A DNA stretch of 51,457 nt from JADJNW01 sp964517145 (GTDB lineage Bacteria > Bacteroidota > Bacteroidia > Chitinophagales > Saprospiraceae). This document shows positions 34,560 through 42,632 of the stretch, in pieces (the first letter of the stretch is position 1; each line of letters opens with the position of its first letter). The notes beneath the pieces were generated by a model. It had not been told where the DNA came from, made no database searches, and worked only from the letters and a program-made list of their open reading frames with translations. The stretch covers positions 1 through 51,457 of the forward strand of contig CAZFBN010000022.1 of the NCBI GenBank assembly GCA_964517145.1, written 5' to 3'. The translations under genes and the position numbers were made by a program.

Positions 34560-35519
34560 GTGAAAAGAGTGCTAATCACCGGAGCCGCTGGTTTTTTAGG
34601 TTCCCACCTTTGCGACCGCTTCTTACGTGAAGGATTTCAGGTTATTGGAATGGATAATTTGCTCACCGGCAATTTGAAAAACATTGAGCATCTTTTTCCG
34701 CTCCAGGAATTTGAATTTTATTTCAATGACGTCACCAAATTTGTACACGTATCTGGCAAACTGGACTACATCCTACATTTTGCGTCGCCTGCCAGCCCGA
34801 TTGATTATTTGAAAATGCCGATTCAAACGCTGAAAGTTGGTGCTTTGGGTACGCATAATTTGCTGGGATTGGCACGTGAAAAAAATGCGCGCATTCTAGT
34901 TGCCTCTACGTCAGAGGTTTATGGCGATCCATTGGTGCATCCGCAATCGGAAGAATACTGGGGCAATGTGAATCCGGTGGGTCCGCGTGGCGTATATGAC
35001 GAAGCCAAGCGCTTTTTGGAAGCGATCACGATGGCGTATCACAATTATCATAATGTAGAAACTCGAATTATCAGAATTTTTAATACTTACGGTCCGCGTA
35101 TGCGTGTGGAAGACGGGCGCGCTTTGCCGGCTTTCTTCTCGCAAGCCATTCGGGGTGAGGGTTTGACGGTTTTTGGCGATGGCTCGCAGACGCGCTCCTT
35201 CTGTTATGTGGATGATTTAGTGGAGGGTATTTACCGTTTGTTGATGAGTGATTATCATTTGCCAATGAACATCGGCAATCCAGATGAAATCACGGTGAAG
35301 CAATTGGCGGAGGAAATCCTGGATTTGGTACAAAACCCACAAGCGAAGATTGTTTACAAAGATTTACCTGCCGATGATCCAAAAGTGCGTCAACCCGATA
35401 TTACCAAAGCGCGTCAGATTTTGGGTTGGGAGCCGAAAGTACCCCGCAGTGAGGGTTTGATAAAAACGTATGAATATTTTAAAGAAGCGGTACAAGTAAA
35501 TGATTCGGTGGCGTTATGA
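34560..35519 (+). CDS. UDP-glucuronic acid decarboxylase family SDR
   Basis: A 319-residue extended SDR enzyme. NAD-binding GAAGFLGSHL (8-17), ASTSEVYGDP with the catalytic Thr/Ser region, YDEAKR with the Tyr-Lys pair near 144-148, and RSFCYVDDLVEG near 218. The combination LHFASPASPIDY plus YDEAKR plus GDGSQTRSFCYVDD is characteristic of UDP-glucuronate decarboxylase (UDP-xylose synthase), which makes UDP-xylose from UDP-glucuronate. Start is GTG 34560 (MKRVLITGAAGF). It lies 57 bp before rmlB-like dTDP-glucose dehydratase on the same strand, so the pair probably supplies nucleotide sugars for surface polysaccharide. Confidence 0.88.
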   Translation: MKRVLITGAAGFLGSHLCDRFLREGFQVIGMDNLLTGNLKNIEHLFPLQEFEFYFNDVTKFVHVSGKLDYILHFASPASPIDYLKMPIQTLKVGALGTHNLLGLAREKNARILVASTSEVYGDPLVHPQSEEYWGNVNPVGPRGVYDEAKRFLEAITMAYHNYHNVETRIIRIFNTYGPRMRVEDGRALPAFFSQAIRGEGLTVFGDGSQTRSFCYVDDLVEGIYRLLMSDYHLPMNIGNPDEITVKQLAEEILDLVQNPQAKIVYKDLPADDPKVRQPDITKARQILGWEPKVPRSEGLIKTYEYFKEAVQVNDSVAL

Positions 35520-35576
35520 TGTTAATTACTTTTTCATAAAAATATTTCTTTAAAATTTACACTTAAAAAAACAATT

Positions 35577-36632
35577 ATGACTTTCCAAAAAAGCATCTTA
35601 ATCACTGGCGGTGCCGGTTTCATTGGTACACACTTGGTACAGCTAATGGTATCAAAATATCCAAATTATCGGATTGTAAATTTGGACAAGTTGACTTATG
35701 CTGGGAATCTGGAAAATTTAAAATCTATTGAAAATCAGCCGAATTATACATTTATAAAAGGAGACATTACAGATCGGGAACTCCTACGTGAATTGTTTTC
35801 CAGCTACGATTTTGACGGCGTCATCCACCTTGCGGCAGAGTCGCACGTGGATCGTTCCATCAGCAATCCGTTGAGTTTTTTAGAAACAAATATTATGGGC
35901 ACCATGTGCATGCTCGACGCGGTGCGGCAGGCATGGCAGGGGAAAACGGGTAAATTGTTTTATCACATTTCCACCGATGAGGTGTACGGTTCCTTGGGAG
36001 ATACGGGCTATTTTACAGAGGAAACAGCTTATGACCCTCGCTCGCCCTACTCTGCTTCCAAAGCGGGTTCTGATCATTTGGTGCGTGCTTATTATCATAC
36101 CTATCATGTTCCGGTGATTGTTTCTAACTGTTCTAATAATTACGGACCTTATCAATTTCCAGAAAAGCTCATCCCTTTAATGATTAATAATATCAAGCAT
36201 AATAAACCGCTTCCGGTGTATGGCGATGGCAAATACACGCGTGATTGGCTTTGGGTCGGCGATCATGCAGCGGCGATTGACTTGATTTTTCACAATGGTA
36301 AAGTAGGCGAAACCTATAATATTGGTGGCAATAACGAGCGGAAAAATATTGATTTGGTGCATACGCTTTGCGATTTAATGGATGAGCTTCTACAAAGACC
36401 AGCCGGTACGTCCCGTCAGTTGATTACTTTTGTCAAAGACCGCCCTGGACACGACCGCCGCTATGCGATTGATGCGTCCAAACTCAAACGCGAATTGGGC
36501 TGGGAACCAACCGTTCAGCCAGAAGAAGGCTTGCGATTAACGGCTCAATGGTATTTGGACAACAACGAATGGCTCGAACATGTCACTTCCGGTGAATACC
36601 AGCGCTATTATGAAACTCAATATGACAATTAA
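35577..36632 (+). CDS. rfbB: dTDP-glucose 4,6-dehydratase
   Basis: 351 residues, normal length. It converts dTDP-glucose to dTDP-4-keto-6-deoxyglucose, the entry step to dTDP-rhamnose and other deoxysugars. NAD-binding GGAGFIGTHL near 11-20, NLDKLTYAGN, HLAAESHVDRSI, STDEVYGSLG with the catalytic Thr-Asp-Glu, YSASKAGSDH with Tyr and Lys, SNNYGPYQFPEKLIP and GDGKYTRDWLWVGDH. All active-site elements are present. The remaining rhamnose genes (rmlA, C, D) are not in the window. A low-complexity CAATTAA-type A/T stretch follows before the DinB gene. Confidence 0.95.
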   Translation: MTFQKSILITGGAGFIGTHLVQLMVSKYPNYRIVNLDKLTYAGNLENLKSIENQPNYTFIKGDITDRELLRELFSSYDFDGVIHLAAESHVDRSISNPLSFLETNIMGTMCMLDAVRQAWQGKTGKLFYHISTDEVYGSLGDTGYFTEETAYDPRSPYSASKAGSDHLVRAYYHTYHVPVIVSNCSNNYGPYQFPEKLIPLMINNIKHNKPLPVYGDGKYTRDWLWVGDHAAAIDLIFHNGKVGETYNIGGNNERKNIDLVHTLCDLMDELLQRPAGTSRQLITFVKDRPGHDRRYAIDASKLKRELGWEPTVQPEEGLRLTAQWYLDNNEWLEHVTSGEYQRYYETQYDN

Positions 36633-36667
36633 CAATCAACAATAAGCAATTAATAACCAACAATTTA

Positions 36668-37177
36668 ATGAAACCTCAACCCGGCGATTTTGCAGCTTTT
36701 TATCAAAAATACATCGACCAAGTACCTGAAGGCGAAATTGTGACGCTACTGACAGCAGCGAAATCAGAAATGCTCACTTTTTTACAAAATGTTCCACCTG
36801 ACAAATGGGATTACCATTATGCCGAGGGCAAGTGGAGCGTTCGGGAGGTGTTGCTGCATATGATGGATGCGGAGCGTATTTTCACTTATCGCGCACTTCG
36901 CATTGCACGAAACGACCAGACGCCCCTTCCCGGCTTCGATCAGGATGCCTATGTACCTACCTCCAATGCGTCCAATCGTTCCTGGGCTTCTATTATCAGT
37001 GAATACATGGCTGTGCGGGAGTCCAGTATTCAATTGTTTGTAAATTTTATTCCTGAAATGTGGCAAAATACAGGCGTGGCGAGCAATCACCCAATCACCG
37101 CTTTAGCGCTCGCGCACATTACATATGGTCACGAACGTCATCATTTAAACTTATTTAAAGAAAAGTATAATTTATAA
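36668..37177 (+). CDS. DinB-family (DinB_2) putative metal-dependent protein
   Basis: 169 residues, a four-helix bundle of the DinB/YfiT type. Metal-ligand pattern: His in REVLLHMMDAER near 64, and the paired His in ITYGHERHHLNLF near the C-terminus. WSVREVLLHMMDAER is a strong family signature. Members include thiol S-transferases and uncharacterised proteins; the exact reaction is unknown. It is 35 bp after rfbB on the same strand but unrelated in function. It is convergent with the UbiA-like gene across a short A/T-rich gap without a hairpin. Confidence 0.85.
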   Translation: MKPQPGDFAAFYQKYIDQVPEGEIVTLLTAAKSEMLTFLQNVPPDKWDYHYAEGKWSVREVLLHMMDAERIFTYRALRIARNDQTPLPGFDQDAYVPTSNASNRSWASIISEYMAVRESSIQLFVNFIPEMWQNTGVASNHPITALALAHITYGHERHHLNLFKEKYNL

Positions 37178-37230
37178 AATATTATAAATAAAAACTTTAC
37201 ATCAAATATAAAATAGATAATTAAAAATAT

Positions 37231-38013
37231 TCAATTATTTAACAACCAGACCAATAAAAACTGTAATATCATTACACCATCTAAAAGACAAGCAAAATAA
37301 AAATCTTCTTTTTCGGGAGTAGCCTTCATGATTAACAAGCTTGTAATAATAAGCGATGTAATGATACCTGCTGCACCGCCGAATTTATAAAACCCTAACA
37401 ACCAATTCAATACAACGCAGATAAATGTAATAAACAAAAAGACCATTGCCGTTTTTTTGGCTAAAGCAATGCCGCCTGCAATGGGTATCGTCTTCACCTG
37501 TGTCGCTCGATCCAGCACTACATCGCGAACATCAAAGGCGAGAGAAATCGCAAAAACAAAACTGAATCGCCCTATACACATCCACACAATTTCTTGATTT
37601 ACAATTAATTGCATTTCAAAAACAGGTAATAAAACCGTTACCCAAGTCCAAACACCAGCAATCAGCACATTTTTTATAAAATGAATATCTCGCAGCCTTT
37701 TTTGTCCTGGCAAAAGCGGCAAGGCATAACCGGCTGACAGCAAAATAGGCAAAAACAAAGCGATTTGTAAAGGTCGAGGCAGCTTAAAAAATAAATAAAT
37801 CACTAGAAAAAGTAAAACAATAACAGCGCCCCAATAAAAATGTCGAAGGGAAGCAATTGGCTTGAACCGAGCCTGCGGATGAGTATATTTCAATTTTTGT
37901 AAACTCACCAGCCGATGCACGGCATATAATAAAAAAGTAGAAAAAAAAACAAATGCTGTAAAGAAGGAAAGCTTCAAAGGATTGCCCAATAACAATTGCG
38001 TTTGCCAAGTCAT
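37231..38013 (-). CDS. UbiA-like prenyltransferase membrane protein, N-terminus out of frame
   Basis: A 260-residue integral membrane protein with about eight helices. FDVRDVVLDRATQVKTIPI (about 160-178) matches the second Asp-rich motif of UbiA prenyltransferases (DxRDxxxD...TxP). The first motif (NDxxD) is not seen; YAVHRLVSL stands near its place. The annotated ATG at 38013 is inside a hydrophobic helix: the same frame stays open upstream to 38100 and encodes VKSLVYFLIYSNLWIALAAL without a start codon. An ATG at 38093, 16 bp after the upstream gene, is one base out of frame. A frameshift or sequence error near 38075 is likely. The substrate is unknown. Confidence 0.65.
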   Translation of the reverse strand: MTWQTQLLLGNPLKLSFFTAFVFFSTFLLYAVHRLVSLQKLKYTHPQARFKPIASLRHFYWGAVIVLLFLVIYLFFKLPRPLQIALFLPILLSAGYALPLLPGQKRLRDIHFIKNVLIAGVWTWVTVLLPVFEMQLIVNQEIVWMCIGRFSFVFAISLAFDVRDVVLDRATQVKTIPIAGGIALAKKTAMVFLFITFICVVLNWLLGFYKFGGAAGIITSLIITSLLIMKATPEKEDFYFACLLDGVMILQFLLVWLLNN

Positions 38014-38108
38014 GCAAAGCGCAGCTAGTGCAATCCATAAATTGCTGTAAATCAGGAAATAAACGAGTGATTTTACAAAAGCATTGATGGCATTATATTT
38101 TTATAATA

Positions 38109-38609
38109 TTATTCCATCGCCGGCATACCAAAAGATGCCCATTCTTCATTGGCAGGACCATAAATGCCGGGCACTTTCATGCCCAACAGCCGCATAATAA
38201 CGGTCATCTGCCCTCTGTGGTGCGTTTGGTGTTTTACAAAAACCGACAAAATACGACCTCTCTCCCACTCCTCCCTGTACATATTCAGTTTATCATTCAA
38301 CGATTCATTGCTCCACAAGTTCTTTACATTGTCACTTAACATTGCCGTATAATCTTGATATATCCTTGCAATTTCAGCGGCGCTCGTTGGTATCGGAGTA
38401 TGTTCTAACTCATCCGCAGGGAAAAGCCCAGCACGCGCGCCCATTTCCGTAAGGGTTTGCACGATGTGCCACGCCAATCTGCCTAAGCTGCGTACTTTAT
38501 CAGACACCTTTTCATGTAATTTGGAATCGTCCAGTTGATTGAAAATTTTCAAAGTTGCTTCCGATTCCTCTTGCCAATCATTTAAAAAATCAGTAATGGT
38601 ACGATACAT
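38109..38609 (-). CDS. DinB-family putative metal-dependent protein
   Basis: 166 residues with the DinB four-helix layout: His in GRLAWHIVQTL near 48, and VFVKHQTHHRGQMTVIMR near 125-142, which carries the HxxHHRxQ metal-binding signature. This wording is that of the core DinB family, first seen as DNA-damage-inducible in Bacillus; biochemical function is mostly unknown. A promoter box lies 38 nt upstream. The downstream UbiA-like gene appears to begin about 16 bp after its stop, suggesting a two-gene unit. Confidence 0.88.
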   Translation of the reverse strand: MYRTITDFLNDWQEESEATLKIFNQLDDSKLHEKVSDKVRSLGRLAWHIVQTLTEMGARAGLFPADELEHTPIPTSAAEIARIYQDYTAMLSDNVKNLWSNESLNDKLNMYREEWERGRILSVFVKHQTHHRGQMTVIMRLLGMKVPGIYGPANEEWASFGMPAME

Positions 38610-38646
38610 AGTTACAGGGCTTTATATCAAATTTGAAATATGAAAG

Positions 38647-38654
38647 CAAAAATA
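38647..38654 (-). promoter_or_regulatory. -7 box of the DinB gene
   Basis: TATTTTTG on the minus strand, perfect TAnnTTTG, giving a leader of about 30 nt. Confidence 0.45.
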
Positions 38655-38674
38655 TGAAATATGAGCTTTTATTA

Positions 38675-39754
38675 TTAAAAATATTTAAAATTATGATTAT
38701 TTTCAATTTTTAACAATGATTCATAAATCAAACGAATTACATTGCTTACATCCTCTTTATGCGCCATTTCCACGGTGGTATGCATGTATCGCAGCGGCAG
38801 CGAAATAAGCGCGGAAGGCACGCCGCCATTGGCATAGGCAAAAGCATCTGTATCGGTGCCCGTGCGACGCGAAGCCGCTTCCCGCTGAATCGGTATTTGT
38901 TTTTCCTCCGCTGTTTCTACAATCAATTGTAATAATTTATTATGAACTGCCGGCGCATAAGTAACCGACGGTCCTGCGCCACTTTTTACATCACCATGCT
39001 TTTGAGAACTGACCAGCGGCGTACTCGTGTCGTGTGTCACATCCGTGACAATCGCCACATGCGGCTGAATGGTTTGTGCCACCATCGTCGCACCATTTAA
39101 TCCGACCTCCTCTTGTACCGAATTTACAAAGTGTAATGAATACGGCAATTCTATTTTATTTTCATGTAATAAACGCGCTACTTCTGCAATACAAAAGCCG
39201 CCCATTCTGTTGTCGAGCGCACGCCCTACATAATAACGATCATTGAGCACCATCATTTCATCCTCATAAGTAATCACACAACCCACATGAATACCCATTG
39301 CCAGCACTTCCTCTTTATTTTTAGCGCCTACGTCAATAAAAATATTTTCCAGTTTAGGCGTCAGATTAGCGTCATCCCCTACCCTCGTATGGATGGCGGG
39401 CCACCCGAAAATGCCCTTTACAAAGCCATTTTTGGTATGAATATTCACCCGTTTGGAAGGCGCAATCAAATGGTCGGAGCCGCCATTACGAATGACATTA
39501 ATAAATCCATTATCTGAAATATAATGAACAAACCAGGAAATTTCATCAGCATGTCCTTCAATTACAACGCGATACGGTTTATAAGGATTTATAATACCAT
39601 ATACAGTACCATAATTATCAATTTTCCAATCATGAATGTAAGGTTTGATATATTCCAGCCAGATTTTTTGTCCAGATGATTCAAAACCAGTTGGAGCGGC
39701 ATTATTGAGGTATGTTTTCAGGAATGCTTCAGATTGAGCTGTTATTACGGACAT
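38675..39754 (-). CDS. M42-family zinc aminopeptidase
   Basis: 359 residues, full length for M42 (glutamyl aminopeptidase/deblocking aminopeptidase, historically mis-called endoglucanase). Metal and catalytic motifs: EGHADEISWFVHYI near 70-83 with the first zinc His, GRALDNRMGG with the bridging Asp, NSVQEEVGLNGA with the catalytic Glu pair, VTDVTHDT with an Asp ligand, and the C-terminal MHTTVEMAH with the last His. It is cytosolic, tends to form large tetrahedral dodecamers, and trims N-terminal residues from peptides. It is transcribed alone from a good promoter. Confidence 0.93.
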   Translation of the reverse strand: MSVITAQSEAFLKTYLNNAAPTGFESSGQKIWLEYIKPYIHDWKIDNYGTVYGIINPYKPYRVVIEGHADEISWFVHYISDNGFINVIRNGGSDHLIAPSKRVNIHTKNGFVKGIFGWPAIHTRVGDDANLTPKLENIFIDVGAKNKEEVLAMGIHVGCVITYEDEMMVLNDRYYVGRALDNRMGGFCIAEVARLLHENKIELPYSLHFVNSVQEEVGLNGATMVAQTIQPHVAIVTDVTHDTSTPLVSSQKHGDVKSGAGPSVTYAPAVHNKLLQLIVETAEEKQIPIQREAASRRTGTDTDAFAYANGGVPSALISLPLRYMHTTVEMAHKEDVSNVIRLIYESLLKIENNHNFKYF

Positions 39755-39820
39755 CTTGCAATTCAGTCGTTTACGTGTTTCTAGCGTCGTTATTCGCTGC
39801 TAATCAATTATTTGAACCGC

Positions 39821-39847
39821 CAAATATAAAAAGATTTAACTTTGCAA
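39821..39847 (-). promoter_or_regulatory. Promoter of the M42 peptidase gene
   Basis: On the minus strand TTG (39845-39847), 16 nt, then TATATTTG (39821-39828), a perfect -7 element. The leader is about 60 nt. Confidence 0.55.
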
Positions 39848-39933
39848 GGTAATGAATCAGATGGTGAATATTTTATACAATTGCTGAAATTGGACAGATT
39901 TTAGTGATATGCCTTCCATAAGCAACTCAAAAC

Positions 39934-40560
39934 TCAGCGTCCCCATTCTTGCGGATTCTTTTGCCACTCCAATAATGTTTCCAATTCCAACTGTTGAATA
40001 TAATGCGTTTGTGCAGCTTCTTCCAGTAAAGTGGCGTAATTGGTCAAAGTCTCCATTTTACAATCGGCTTGCTCAAAAGCGCGTGTCGCCTGCTCAAAAC
40101 CGTAGGTGAAAATGGCGATCAAGCCCGCTACTTCCAAACCACCGCTGCGCAAGGCTTCTACCGCCGTCAAACTGCTACCACCTGTGGAAATCAAATCTTC
40201 AATGACCAGCACTTTTGTGCCTGGAGCCAGCTCGCCTTCAATCAAATTTTGCCGACCATGTTCCTTCGCTTTGCTGCGAACATAAATAAATGGCAGATTC
40301 AGCCGATCTGCCAGCAAAGCGCCATGCGCAATGCCGCCCGTAGCCACTCCTGCTATCGCGTCAAACGGCTCAAACGCTTTTGCTTTTTCAACAAAACTAT
40401 CTATAACGAATCGGCGCACCGCAGGGTACGAGGTAATAATGCGATTGTCGCAATAAATCGGAGAAAAAATGCCCGAAGCCCAGGTAAAAGGCTTTTGTGG
40501 ACTCAGTTTTATTGCCTTTATTTGCAATAAGTGGTGCGCAATTTCTTTTGCTATATTCAT
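39934..40560 (-). CDS. pyrE: Orotate phosphoribosyltransferase
   Basis: A 208-residue pyrimidine-biosynthesis enzyme that joins orotate and PRPP to give OMP. Motifs: FTWASGIFSPIYCDNR near 25-40, GVATGGIAHGALLAD, VRSKAKEHGRQNLIEG (flexible catalytic loop with Lys and His), and the PRPP-binding VLVIEDLISTGGSS. The start at 40560 (MNIAKEIAHHLLQI) fits family length; the frame is open nine codons further upstream. The gene is divergent from the Nudix gene with only 32 bp between starts, so the two promoters must overlap. Confidence 0.95.
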   Translation of the reverse strand: MNIAKEIAHHLLQIKAIKLSPQKPFTWASGIFSPIYCDNRIITSYPAVRRFVIDSFVEKAKAFEPFDAIAGVATGGIAHGALLADRLNLPFIYVRSKAKEHGRQNLIEGELAPGTKVLVIEDLISTGGSSLTAVEALRSGGLEVAGLIAIFTYGFEQATRAFEQADCKMETLTNYATLLEEAAQTHYIQQLELETLLEWQKNPQEWGR

Positions 40561-40592
40561 AAAATAATCGTAAATCGTAAATTTCACGGCGA

Positions 40593-41201
40593 ATGTACAA
40601 AATCTATATCAATGGTACACCTCTGTTTTTACAATCGGCGGCGCAAGTGCAGACTGCTACCTCCGAGTGCGAGCTGGTGACGCGCTACCCCGGCAAGCCT
40701 AAATTTTTGCTCAACTATGCTGACATGTTGGAAAAAGGCAAACGGTTTGACGCGGTGACGCTGTATGCGGATGATTTGGAGCAACTTTTTAAAGATTTCG
40801 CTGCACATTATAAACTAATTGAAGCGGCAGGGGGCGTGGTTTTCAACACAGATCATAAAGCTTTGCTTATTTTTCGACGTGGTTTTTGGGATTTGCCTAA
40901 AGGCAAAATCGATGCCGGTGAAACGAAAGAAACGGCTGCCCTTCGCGAGGTTCAGGAAGAAACGGGTTTAAAAAATTTGCAACTAATTGATTTTCTTACT
41001 GAAACATATCACACTTATAAAGAAAATAAGACCCGCATTCTCAAGCGCACCTACTGGTATATGATGCGAACGGATGAAATGGAGTTGACTCCGCAAACAG
41101 AAGAAGACATCGAGCAAGCTGTTTGGGTAGAATTATCCGCTTTTTTGAAAGAAGAAGACCGCATGTATGGCAATATCAGAGATGTGTTGGAAAAAGTATA
41201 A
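40593..41201 (+). CDS. Nudix hydrolase
   Basis: 202 residues. An N-terminal region of about 75 residues (MYKIYINGTPLFL...) precedes a Nudix domain with a complete box GKIDAGETKETAALREVQEETG (about 104-126, split here by the family spacing Gx5Ex7REVxEExG). The strand FWDLPKG just before it is typical of enzymes that act on diadenosine polyphosphates or other nucleoside diphosphate derivatives. The extra N-terminal region is common in Bacteroidota versions. The substrate cannot be told from sequence. It is divergent from pyrE. Confidence 0.88.
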   Translation: MYKIYINGTPLFLQSAAQVQTATSECELVTRYPGKPKFLLNYADMLEKGKRFDAVTLYADDLEQLFKDFAAHYKLIEAAGGVVFNTDHKALLIFRRGFWDLPKGKIDAGETKETAALREVQEETGLKNLQLIDFLTETYHTYKENKTRILKRTYWYMMRTDEMELTPQTEEDIEQAVWVELSAFLKEEDRMYGNIRDVLEKV

Positions 41202-41507
41202 CTCAGGTTTGCAATCAAAGGGATCTAACAATTTACAGCCCAACTTTTTTTTGGTACAACATTTGAACTTCTTGCCTGCCTGCAAAAAAATAATGCACAT
41301 TTCTAAAAAAAGGATGTACTAAAGTGTTACTTCTGGCGTTATTAAGGCGTTGTAGAAATATAAAATCAGGCAAAAACACAACCTTTTAAAATTTTATTTT
41401 GTAATTAATTTAGGTTCAATTTTTTACAAAAATAATTTTTACATATAGAACAATAATTTTATTTTTGCCTACGAATTGCCCATGAACATATAAACCTTAA
41501 ATCGGCT
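41202..41507. other. 306-bp A/T-rich gap, no gene seen
   Basis: No coding frame, tRNA-like fold or strong hairpin was noticed. The only feature is the -7 box at its downstream end. Confidence 0.5.
41460..41467 (+). promoter_or_regulatory. -7 box of the small secreted protein gene
   Basis: TATTTTTG, perfect TAnnTTTG, 40 nt before ATG 41508. No TTG at the usual -33 position. Confidence 0.45.
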
Positions 41508-41891
41508 ATGCAAAAGATTGTGACAACCTTCGCTTTCCTGTTCTTTGGATTTTGCCACATTGTATCTGCGCAGGCAGTTGCCGCCAACTTCCGCACCGAC
41601 CTCAAAAGTCTGGAATCTTTCACGCCTCCTCCTGCGGCGGGTGAAGATTGGACGATTTTTGCGGATGCGGAAAACAAGTTATTTTACATTGATTTTGAAA
41701 CACTGAACGTCAACATCAGCGATGTACTGGTGCGCAATGAAAAAGGCGATCTGGTGTGGAAAGACAATGTGTTCAACTTACCGGTGAATACCATTTATGA
41801 ACTCGATTTTAGCCGCTTCCAGGCGGGCACTTACGAAATCGAGTTGCGCACTTTCACAGGTGCCATTCGTAAAAAGGTTTCTCTACAATAA
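41508..41891 (+). CDS. Small secreted beta-sandwich protein (DUF3244-like, resembles a T9SS C-terminal domain)
   Basis: 127 residues. A signal peptide (MQKIVTTFAFLFFGFCHIVSAQ) is followed by about 105 residues of beta-strand pattern. The last part, DVLVRNEKGDLVWKDN...YELDFSRFQAGTYEIEL and IRKKVSLQ, has the order of strands and the LSxLxxGxYxLxV hallmark of T9SS sorting domains and of the small DUF3244 proteins. Here it stands alone without a passenger. It may be a periplasmic Ig-like protein rather than a secretion signal. Function unknown. It is convergent with the next gene across a strong hairpin. Confidence 0.65.
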   Translation: MQKIVTTFAFLFFGFCHIVSAQAVAANFRTDLKSLESFTPPPAAGEDWTIFADAENKLFYIDFETLNVNISDVLVRNEKGDLVWKDNVFNLPVNTIYELDFSRFQAGTYEIELRTFTGAIRKKVSLQ

Positions 41892-41911
41892 TCGTTGTGC
41901 AACATCCTGGT

Positions 41912-41951
41912 TATCATAACATTTCAGATTTTCACCTGAAATGTTATGATA
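41912..41951. terminator. Long perfect hairpin between convergent genes
   Basis: TATCATAACATTTCAG (41912-41927) pairs with CTGAAATGTTATGATA (41936-41951), 16 bp perfect with an 8-nt loop. There is no clear T-run on either side, so it may instead be an mRNA-end stabiliser. Confidence 0.65.
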
Positions 41952-41973
41952 GCTTGTCGCACTTATTTTTCCT

Positions 41974-42474
41974 TTAATTTTCCGTGGAAGTTGATTTCGA
42001 TTCCCACGCGGCAATCGCGGCTTTCAAGTTATTCATGATTTCCTTGATGGGGTAATTTTCCGCTGAAAGCACGTAGGTGTGCCCTTCATAATCTGCAATA
42101 AAAAGCAGCAAGACGGAGCGCTTGGTGATGGAAGGGTTCACCCAGGAACTTTCCCGGCTTTCTTCAATAACGGCATTTTCAATATTTTTATAATACAGCG
42201 TACGCTTACCTAACTCGACCCGATCTGCATAAATGCGGACTGTACTGGTTTTGGCGGTCGCCAGCCAGCCAAACAAAGCTGTTCCGAAAGCAATCAAAGC
42301 AATAAACCCCAGGAGCATTCCGAATAAGCCGGTGTATTGATTGCCACGGTGCCGAGTATCTTGTCGAAATAATAGAAACGCACCTACCGAACTGATGACA
42401 AAAACGGCAATAGCCACACCGATCAAAGCAAAGGACTGGTTGATAGGATCATAAACATGTAAAGGAACCTCCAT
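41974..42474 (-). CDS. Two-helix membrane protein with PH-like soluble domain, unknown function
   Basis: 166 residues from ATG 42474 (MEVPLHVYDPINQ). Two hydrophobic helices (about 15-37 and 52-75) precede a soluble part with TSTVRIYADRVELGKRTLYYKNIENAVI and RSVLLLFIADYEGHTYVLSAENYPIKEIM. This is the alternating-strand pattern seen in bacterial PH-like/YcxB-type membrane proteins. An upstream in-frame Met at 42522 would add an unrelated Cys-rich leader and was not used. I do not recognise a specific family. It is divergent from the Kdo transferase gene. Confidence 0.65.
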   Translation of the reverse strand: MEVPLHVYDPINQSFALIGVAIAVFVISSVGAFLLFRQDTRHRGNQYTGLFGMLLGFIALIAFGTALFGWLATAKTSTVRIYADRVELGKRTLYYKNIENAVIEESRESSWVNPSITKRSVLLLFIADYEGHTYVLSAENYPIKEIMNNLKAAIAAWESKSTSTEN

Positions 42475-42632
42475 TTGTGCCAATTTAATGTGACTACTTG
42501 TGCCGGAGCAACAAGCATCCAATTACAACAAGATTTTTTTCAAATTGCTCATTCGTGCATACAATACTAACAAATTTTCAGTGTTCAGCTCTTCATTTTT
42601 GTGTTTCTTTGCAGCTTGGAAAGGTTACGTGT

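Noticed and set aside
41202..41507. Possible tRNA or small RNA in the A/T-rich gap
   Set aside because: No cloverleaf arms, CCA end, strong hairpin or terminator could be found.
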